Positions 21,494 to 28,563 of a stretch of DNA of 28,563 nucleotides are shown in pieces. The stretch spans positions 1-28,563 of the forward strand of contig UQTN01000011.1 of assembly GCA_900543945.1 (NCBI GenBank). Reading direction: 5' to 3'. Position numbers and translations under genes: made by a program. The first letter of the stretch is position 1, and every line of letters starts with the position of its first letter. Source of the DNA: an uncultured Collinsella sp. (GTDB lineage: Bacteria; Actinomycetota; Coriobacteriia; Coriobacteriales; Coriobacteriaceae). The notes beneath the pieces were generated by a model. That model worked only from the letters and a program-made list of their open reading frames with translations. It ran no database searches and had not been told where the DNA came from.

Positions 21494-23091
21494 TGTCCGA
21501 AACCCTCAATGCCCAGGATATCGCCAAGAAACTGCAGGAGCAGCTCACGAGCCTCTCCGCGACGGTCGATACGCATGAGGTTTCAACGGTCGACGAGGTA
21601 GGCGACGGCATCGCGCGCGTCTCCGGCCTCAAGAGCGCCATGGCAGGCGAGCTTCTGGAGTTCAAGAGCTCCGATACCGGTGAGACCGTCTTCGGCCTTG
21701 CCCAGAACCTTGACCGTGACGAGGTCGGCGCCGTTCTGTTTGGTGCCGTCGACTCCATCAAGGAAGGCGACGAGTGCCGCACCACTGGCCGCATTATGGA
21801 TATCCCCGTGAGCCGTGCCATGCTCGGCCGCGTCGTCAATCCGCTCGGCCAGCCCATCGACGGCCTGGGCGACATCGTCGCCACGCACCGTCGCCCCATC
21901 GAGTTCAAGGCTCCCGGCGTCATCGATCGTACCCCGGTGTGCGAGCCGGTTCAGACCGGCCTGCTCGCTATCGACTCCATGGTGCCTATTGGCCGCGGTC
22001 AGCGTGAGCTCATTATCGGCGACCGTAAGACCGGTAAGACCGCCATCGCCATCGACGCTATCCTCAACCAGCGCGGCAAGGGCATGGTCTGCATCTATGT
22101 CGCCATCGGCCAGAAGGCCTCCACGGTTGCCAACATCCGCGAGACCCTCGCTCAGCACGGTGCGCTCGACTACACCATCATCGTTTCGGCCACCGCTGCC
22201 GATTCCGCCCCTATGCAGTACATCGCGCCTATGGCCGGTGCCGCTATCGGCGAGTTCTTCATGTACAACGGCGAGGACGGCAAGCCCGCCAGCGAGACCA
22301 ACCCCGGCGGCCACGTGCTCGTCATCTACGACGACCTGTCCAAGCAGGCTGTGGCCTACCGTCAGATGTCGCTGACGCTGCATCGTCCGCCCGGACGCGA
22401 GGCCTATCCTGGCGACATCTTCTACCTGCACTCTCGTCTGCTCGAGCGTGCCGTCAAGATGTCCAAGAAGAACGGTTACGGCTCCATGACGGCACTGCCG
22501 ATCATCGAGACCCAGGACGGCGACGTCTCGGCCTACATTCCGACCAACGTCATTTCCATTACCGATGGTCAGATCTACCTGCAGTCCGAGCTCTTCTTCC
22601 AGGGTCAGCGCCCGGCAGTCGACGTGGGCATCTCCGTGTCCCGCGTCGGTGGCGATGCGCAGACCAAGGCCATGAAGCAGGTCGCCGGCAACCTCCGTCT
22701 GGACCTCGCTTCGTACCAGGAGCTCGCCGGCTTTACGCAGTTCGGCTCCGACCTCGACGAGGCTACTCAGAAGCAGCTTACCCATGGCGCTCGCATGACC
22801 GAGCTCCTGAAGCAGCCGCGCTACAAGCCGTTTGAGGTTGGCGAGCAGATCGTTACGCTGTTCGCTGGCAACGAGGGCTTCCTGGATGACCTGGAGATCG
22901 CCGACGTGCTGCCTTTCCGTGCCGAGCTCATCGAGTACATGGACAATGGCTTTGGCTTGCTGCTCGACAAGGTTCGCGCCAAGAAGATCGATGATGACAC
23001 CAAGGCTGAGCTCTTGCGTGTCATCGGCGACTTCAAGCAGCAGTTCATGGCCAAGCACCATTCGGATGTTTCTGGATCAGAGGAGAACTAA
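21493..23091 (+). CDS. atpA: ATP synthase subunit alpha
   Basis: A 532-residue non-catalytic nucleotide-binding F1 subunit. The beta-barrel start (VDEVGDGIARVSGL) is followed by GRVVNPLGQPIDG (112-124), Walker A GDRKTGKT (176-183) and the later ALPIIETQDGDVSAYIPTNVISITDGQIYL. Length is slightly above the usual 500-515, the extra lying at the C-terminus. ATG 21493 overlaps the atpH stop by one base and AGGTGA precedes it. Confidence 0.98.
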   Translation: MSETLNAQDIAKKLQEQLTSLSATVDTHEVSTVDEVGDGIARVSGLKSAMAGELLEFKSSDTGETVFGLAQNLDRDEVGAVLFGAVDSIKEGDECRTTGRIMDIPVSRAMLGRVVNPLGQPIDGLGDIVATHRRPIEFKAPGVIDRTPVCEPVQTGLLAIDSMVPIGRGQRELIIGDRKTGKTAIAIDAILNQRGKGMVCIYVAIGQKASTVANIRETLAQHGALDYTIIVSATAADSAPMQYIAPMAGAAIGEFFMYNGEDGKPASETNPGGHVLVIYDDLSKQAVAYRQMSLTLHRPPGREAYPGDIFYLHSRLLERAVKMSKKNGYGSMTALPIIETQDGDVSAYIPTNVISITDGQIYLQSELFFQGQRPAVDVGISVSRVGGDAQTKAMKQVAGNLRLDLASYQELAGFTQFGSDLDEATQKQLTHGARMTELLKQPRYKPFEVGEQIVTLFAGNEGFLDDLEIADVLPFRAELIEYMDNGFGLLLDKVRAKKIDDDTKAELLRVIGDFKQQFMAKHHSDVSGSEEN

Positions 23092-23096
23092 GCCCC

Positions 23097-24004
23097 ATGG
23101 CCAACCTTCGCGACATTAAGAAGCGAATCTCCTCGGTTACCACGACCAAGCAGATCACGCGCACGATGGAGATGGTCTCTACGGCCAAGATCCGTCGTGC
23201 CCTCGATCGCTCCAAGCAGGCCGAGCCCTATAAGGAGGCGCTGACCGACGTCATGTTGACGGTCGCCGGCGACGCCTCCTGTTCGGGCACCGATCCCATG
23301 CTGCAGAAGCATGAGAGCGTCAAGCATGGCCTGATTGTCGTTATTGCCTCGGACCGCGGCCTTGCCGGCGGTTTCAATACGACGGTGGAGCGCACGGCCG
23401 AAAAGCTCGCCGCTTCTTGGGCGAACGACGGCATCGAGTGCGAGATCATCGCGTGCGGGCGTAAGCCGGCCACGTATTTCCGTGACCGCGCAAACGTTGT
23501 CATGCACTTTGAGGGCAACTCCTCTGAGCCCGATTTCAATCAGGCCCGCATGATCTCCTCTCATATCTGCGATGCGTATCGTGCCGGTGAGCTTGACCGT
23601 GTCGAGCTTGTCTACCACCACGCCAAGAACCGCGTGGATCAGGAGCTTCGCGTCGAGCATCTGTTGCCGCTCGACCCCGAGATGATCGCTATGGCCCACG
23701 GTCCGCGTAAGAACGAGACCGACGCCCCTAAGCGCATCTCGTCCACGTTCGAGTTCGTGCCCTCTCCCGAGCATGTTCTCGGCAAGCTTGTGCCGTCTTA
23801 TATCCTGACGGTCATCTACCAGGCCCTGATCGATTCGGCGGCTGCCGAGCAGGGTGCACGCCGCAAGGCCATGCACTCCGCGACGGAAAACGCCACCGCG
23901 ATCATCTCGACCCTTACCCGCACGTATAGTCGCGTGCGCCAGGCTTCGATCACGACCGAGATTAACGAGATCGTCGGCGGAGCCTCAGCATTGGAGGAAC
24001 AGTA

Positions 24005-24005
<1 letters not shown>
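23097..24005 (+). CDS. atpG: ATP synthase subunit gamma
   Basis: A 302-residue central rotor shaft. It opens with the coiled-coil start ANLRDIKKRISSVTTTKQIT and ends with TRTYSRVRQASITTEINEIVGGASAL, the two helices that turn inside the alpha-beta hexamer; the middle has IVVIASDRGLAGGFNT (79-94). ATG 23097 follows AGGAGA (23081-23086) 5 bp after atpA, and its stop overlaps the atpD start (TAATG). Confidence 0.97.
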
Positions 24006-25459
<1,454 letters not shown>

Positions 25460-25462
25460 GTT

Positions 25463-25855
25463 ATGCGTATCCGCATCGTGTGCCCCGTGAGCTGCGCCTA
25501 TGAGGGCGACGCTGCGTTTGTGTCGATTCCGTCCACGGATGGCGAGTTTGGCGTCCTGCCTGCTCACTCCAGCGAGATTTGCACGATCGACCGCGGTTAC
25601 GTTCGCGTTTCCGATAAGGCCATGGGCACTGTCGACCACACGTTTGCCGTGGCCGGCGGCTATGCCCAGGTTGCGGACGATGTCGTGACCGTTCTCGCCG
25701 AGCGCGCTTGCGATTTGGCGACCGTCGATGCCGACAAGCTTAAAGCTGATATTCAAGGTTTTGAAGAGAAGCTGGGTAATTTGTCGGAGGATGATGCACG
25801 CCGCGCCTACCTCTATAATGAAATCGCATGGTGTAAGCTCAAGCTTGCCCAATAG
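25463..25855 (+). CDS. atpC: ATP synthase subunit epsilon
   Basis: A 130-residue F1 subunit that binds gamma and the c-ring and can brake ATP hydrolysis. The N-terminal beta-sandwich includes VSIPSTDGEFGVLPAHSSEI (20-39) and FAVAGGYAQVADDVVTVLAERA, the usual family landmarks. The C-terminal helical hairpin (about 88-130) carries the Ala/Lys/Glu-rich ending. ATG 25463 begins 3 bp after atpD. It is the last gene of the operon, and the terminator follows 37 bp later. Confidence 0.94.
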   Translation: MRIRIVCPVSCAYEGDAAFVSIPSTDGEFGVLPAHSSEICTIDRGYVRVSDKAMGTVDHTFAVAGGYAQVADDVVTVLAERACDLATVDADKLKADIQGFEEKLGNLSEDDARRAYLYNEIAWCKLKLAQ

Positions 25856-25891
25856 TCAAACGATTTAGCGTTCGACCATTTGCGAACACAT

Positions 25892-25930
25892 CATGCCCGG
25901 GATGGCCCAGCCACCCCGGGCATGCTTTTT
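25892..25930 (+). terminator. Rho-independent terminator of the ATP synthase operon
   Basis: A perfect 10-bp stem, CATGCCCGGG (25892-25901) with CCCGGGCATG (25915-25924), extends by three more pairs after one mismatch. The loop is CCCAG and TTTTT follows (25926-25930). murA starts 14 bp beyond. Confidence 0.92.
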
Positions 25931-25943
25931 GAAAGGGTAGACC

Positions 25944-27227
25944 TTGGATATTATCCGCGTTGAGGGTGGCCACGCCATCGGAGGCTCCGTGCCCGTCTCG
26001 GGCGCCAAGAACTCCGCGCTCAAACTCATGGCGGCAACGCTTCTGGCGCCGGGCAAGACGACGCTGCAGAACGTGCCCGATATTTCCGATGTCCACGTGA
26101 TGGGCAAGGTGCTCAAGGGCATGGGCGCTACGATCGATGTTCTCGACGAGCACACGCTCGAGATTGATACCTCTCAGGTCGATTCATGGGAGGCCCCCTA
26201 CGAGCTCGTTGCCAAGATGCGCGCTTCCACCGCCGTCATGGGGCCCCTGCTGGGCCGCTTCCATCGCGCCAAAATTGCCATGCCGGGCGGCTGCAACCTG
26301 GGTGCTCGTAAGATCGATATGCACATTCTTGGTCTTGAGGCCCTGGGCGTTGAGTTCGATACCGCCCACGGTTACATCAACGCTAATGCGCCCCAAGGTC
26401 TGCGCGGTACCACCGTCACGCTCGAGTTCGCCAGCGTCGGTGCGACCGAGAACCTCATCATGGCCTCTGTGCGCGCACAGGGCACCACGGTTATCGACAA
26501 TGCCGCCCGCGAGCCCGAGATCGTCGATCTCGCTAACATGCTCAACGAGATGGGCGCCAAGATTGTTGGCGCCGGTACGCCCGTCGTGACGATCGAAGGC
26601 GTGGAAGAGCTCCATCCCGTTACCCATCGCGTGGTGGGCGACCGCATCGAGGCCGGTACCTTTATCGTTGCCGGTGCGTTGATGGCCGACGATCGCGGTG
26701 TCGATGTCACGGGCTTTTGCCCCATTCACTTGGGCATGGTGCTCAAGAAGATGGAGCTTATGGGTATCGACTGCGAGCGCGTCGAGGATGGCGTCCATGT
26801 GAACCGTGCCGAGCGTATCAAGCCGGTCGACATCCAGACGCTTCCGTTCCCCGGTTTCCCGACCGACATGCAGGCGCAGATTATGGTGCTCTCCGCCCTT
26901 GCCGACGGCAGTTCCGTTATTACCGAAAACATCTTCGAGAATCGCTTTATGTTTGCCTCTGAGCTGGTGCGCATGGGTGCCGACATTCGTATCGAGAGCC
27001 ATCATGCCATGATTCATGGCGTCAAGGGCTTCTCGGGTGCACAGGTTACCTCGCCCGATTTGCGCGGCGGAGCGGCCCTCGTCGTAGCGGGCTTGATCGC
27101 CGACGGGACGACCGAGGTTTCGGCTATCCATCACATCAAGCGCGGCTACGAGCAGTTTGTCGAAAAGCTGCAGGCGCTTGGCGCGCATGTCGAGCATGCT
27201 ACCGTCCCCGATCCCGTCATCTACTAA
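25944..27227 (+). CDS. murA: UDP-N-acetylglucosamine 1-carboxyvinyltransferase (MurA)
   Basis: A 427-residue enzyme for the first committed step of peptidoglycan synthesis, transferring enolpyruvate from PEP to UDP-GlcNAc. K22 (SGAKNSAL) and the loop PGGCNLGARKID, with the fosfomycin-target cysteine C117, are present, so it is of the Cys type. Other landmarks are PFPGFPTDMQAQ and ITENIFENRFMFASEL. It starts with TTG 25944 behind GAAAGGG (25931-25937); no ATG occurs before the conserved fold. It follows the ATP synthase terminator closely, so either read-through or an undetected promoter within the terminator region supplies it. The LCP gene starts 12 bp after it. Confidence 0.96.
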   Translation: MDIIRVEGGHAIGGSVPVSGAKNSALKLMAATLLAPGKTTLQNVPDISDVHVMGKVLKGMGATIDVLDEHTLEIDTSQVDSWEAPYELVAKMRASTAVMGPLLGRFHRAKIAMPGGCNLGARKIDMHILGLEALGVEFDTAHGYINANAPQGLRGTTVTLEFASVGATENLIMASVRAQGTTVIDNAAREPEIVDLANMLNEMGAKIVGAGTPVVTIEGVEELHPVTHRVVGDRIEAGTFIVAGALMADDRGVDVTGFCPIHLGMVLKKMELMGIDCERVEDGVHVNRAERIKPVDIQTLPFPGFPTDMQAQIMVLSALADGSSVITENIFENRFMFASELVRMGADIRIESHHAMIHGVKGFSGAQVTSPDLRGGAALVVAGLIADGTTEVSAIHHIKRGYEQFVEKLQALGAHVEHATVPDPVIY

Positions 27228-27239
27228 TACAGGTTGCCT

Positions 27240-28475
27240 ATGTTTAATAAAAAGCCCCTCGCGGATACCACCACCCGAAGACCCTCAACTGGTGCGCAGG
27301 CCAAGATCTACAGTCGCGATAACGTGGCTCGCTATTCCGAGCGCGCTCGTCAACGCCGCCGTAGCCACACGATTCGTCACGTCGCGCTCATTGTCGTGCT
27401 TGGCGTGCTGCTGAGTGCCACTACCGCTGCCGGCCTGTGGTTTGCCACCATTATGGGCAAGCTCGGCGATTCTAATGTCATTACTGACAATCTGCGTCGG
27501 GTTCTGGTTGACACCGATGAGGCAAAGGATCCGTTCTACGTGCTGCTTCTTGGCACCGACGGCCGTCCGGGCGAGGATACGTATCGTGCCGACTCGATTA
27601 TCCTGGCTCGCATCGACCCCACGCAAAAGCAGGCGACGCTCATTTCCGTTCCGCGCGACACCAAGGTCGAGTACAAGGGCGAGACCATGAAGATCAACGC
27701 CTGCCATACCGTTGGCGGCGCCGAGGCCATGGTCGAGGCGGTCAACGAGCTGTGCGGTGTTCAGATCTCCCACTATGCCGAGGTCAGCTTCGACGGTATG
27801 CAGGCGCTGATTGATTCGGTTGGCGGTATCGACATTAACGCAACCGATGATGTTGACGACCCCGAGCACCTGGATATTAAGATTACCGCTGGCCAGCAGC
27901 ATATGGACGGTGCCACCGCCCTTACCTATGCCCGCTGCCGCTACACCTATGCCGACGGCGATTACACGCGCATGCGCCACCAGCGTCAGGTGCTTGGCGC
28001 CCTTGCCAACCAGATTCTCAATAACTTCGATGCCACGAAGATCTTTGGCCTGGTTAATTCGCTGTCCGATATGCTCGTAACCGATATGAGCGTTCAGGAT
28101 ATCGTGGCTACGGTCAATGCCATGCGCGGTATGGATGTCGACGGTATCTACTCGGCCAACCTGCCCTCGTACGCCGACGACAGCACCATGATCGACGGTG
28201 TGAGCTACGTCTTTGTCTACGAGGACGAGCTCAAGGAAATGATGGAGCGCGTCGATGCCGGCAAGGATCCCAAGGGTCCCAACACCATGGGTCTTTCCGA
28301 CGGTTCCAGCTCTACGATCGGCGACCTGAACAACAACACGTCTGACGACTACGCAAACGGTACCGCAACCTCATCGGTCAGCTCTGACGATTCCGATGGC
28401 TCAAGCGATTCGAGCGATTCGGACTACTACGAAGAGCCCACCGGCGACGGCAACGGTTACGAGGCCAATTATTAG
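27240..28475 (+). CDS. LytR-CpsA-Psr (LCP) family cell-wall glycopolymer ligase
   Basis: A 411-residue membrane-anchored protein. The N-terminus is basic and cytoplasmic, a single membrane helix lies at about 47-71, and the LCP domain begins at about 98 with YVLLLGTDGRP, then RADSIILARIDP and LISVPRDTKVEY, whose arginines bind the polyprenyl-phosphate head group, then INACHTVGG and GVQISHYAEVSFDGMQALIDSVGGIDI. Residues about 340-411 form a Ser/Asp/Asn-rich disordered tail. LCP proteins attach teichoic-acid-like or capsular polymers to peptidoglycan. I choose ATG 27240, 6 nt after AGG; a TTG at 27234 lies directly on that site. Co-transcription with murA fits a cell-wall role. Confidence 0.92.
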   Translation: MFNKKPLADTTTRRPSTGAQAKIYSRDNVARYSERARQRRRSHTIRHVALIVVLGVLLSATTAAGLWFATIMGKLGDSNVITDNLRRVLVDTDEAKDPFYVLLLGTDGRPGEDTYRADSIILARIDPTQKQATLISVPRDTKVEYKGETMKINACHTVGGAEAMVEAVNELCGVQISHYAEVSFDGMQALIDSVGGIDINATDDVDDPEHLDIKITAGQQHMDGATALTYARCRYTYADGDYTRMRHQRQVLGALANQILNNFDATKIFGLVNSLSDMLVTDMSVQDIVATVNAMRGMDVDGIYSANLPSYADDSTMIDGVSYVFVYEDELKEMMERVDAGKDPKGPNTMGLSDGSSSTIGDLNNNTSDDYANGTATSSVSSDDSDGSSDSSDSDYYEEPTGDGNGYEANY

Positions 28476-28563
28476 GGTTACGCGGGCTTACCAGCCCGCG
28501 TAACCAGTTGACGCTGCAAACCCGCCAGAGCGGCAATCTGCCTTTCAACTTCGGCGGCATGAC
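28476..28563 (+). ncRNA. Stop-proximal structured element, copy C (cut by the window end)
   Basis: A perfect 13-bp hairpin begins directly after the LCP stop: GGTTACGCGGGCT (28476-28488) with AGCCCGCGTAACC (28493-28505), loop TACC. Then come GACGCTGC (28510-28517), the 15-nt block AAACCCGCCAGAGCG (28518-28532), GCAATCTG and TTCAA (28544-28548). In copy B the equivalent 15-nt block pairs with a downstream complement; here that partner would lie outside the window. Confidence 0.55.

Noticed and set aside
21583..23061. Minus-strand open frame of 492 codons opposite atpA
   Set aside because: It lies wholly inside a certain atpA gene and has the same shadow composition.

Overview
The window is a GC-rich bacterial chromosome segment. 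Every gene I can support lies on the + strand, and non-coding space is short except for about 665 bp after prfA. The gene order prfA-prmC-sua5-upp-atpIBEFHAGDC-murA, the actinobacterial form of release factor 1 (GPGGQ followed by VNTTYSAVRIT), frequent GTG/TTG starts and the GC-rich codon use point to a Coriobacteriia gut bacterium, most likely Collinsella or a close relative. The genus is inferred from content, not from a database match.

Layout. 1-5000: an anion transporter of the DASS type, a UbiD-family decarboxylase closely resembling lactobacillar gallate decarboxylase LpdC, its UbiX-type flavin prenyltransferase partner and a MerR-type regulator. Together they look like an uptake and decarboxylation locus for an aromatic acid. 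5000-7030: an unrecognised acidic single-pass membrane protein and a LacX-like aldose 1-epimerase, closed by a strong terminator. 7170-10115: a complete polar amino-acid ABC importer (lipoprotein, permease, ATPase). 10138-11553: an M20 metallopeptidase.

11783-18691: translation and metabolism genes. prfA (RF1) and prmC (the enzyme that methylates RF1) are separated by a repeat-rich, AT-rich intergenic region. A hicA-hicB-like toxin-antitoxin pair then sits between prmC and sua5, and glpK sits between sua5 and upp. 18883-25930: a complete F1Fo ATP synthase operon with its own promoter and terminator. It has an unusually short c subunit and a b subunit with a signal-peptide-like N-terminus. 25944-28475: murA and an LCP-family cell-wall ligase.

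The most unusual material is non-coding. (1) Three copies of an element share the order stop codon, hairpin, conserved block (GACGCTGC, 15 variable nt, AGCG-containing, then CAATyTG and TTCAA). They lie after galM, prfA and the LCP gene; the prfA copy folds into a long, closed, multi-stem structure. (2) A 61-bp sequence occurs twice with complete identity and forms a long-armed hairpin; copy 2 can also form a competing hairpin. (3) Several short inverted repeats carry a GGGGAC/GGGACT core. They lie against stop codons, in a tandem 59-bp duplication, and once apparently inside a peptidase gene. These resemble REP/REPIN-type non-autonomous elements, but no transposase is present here.
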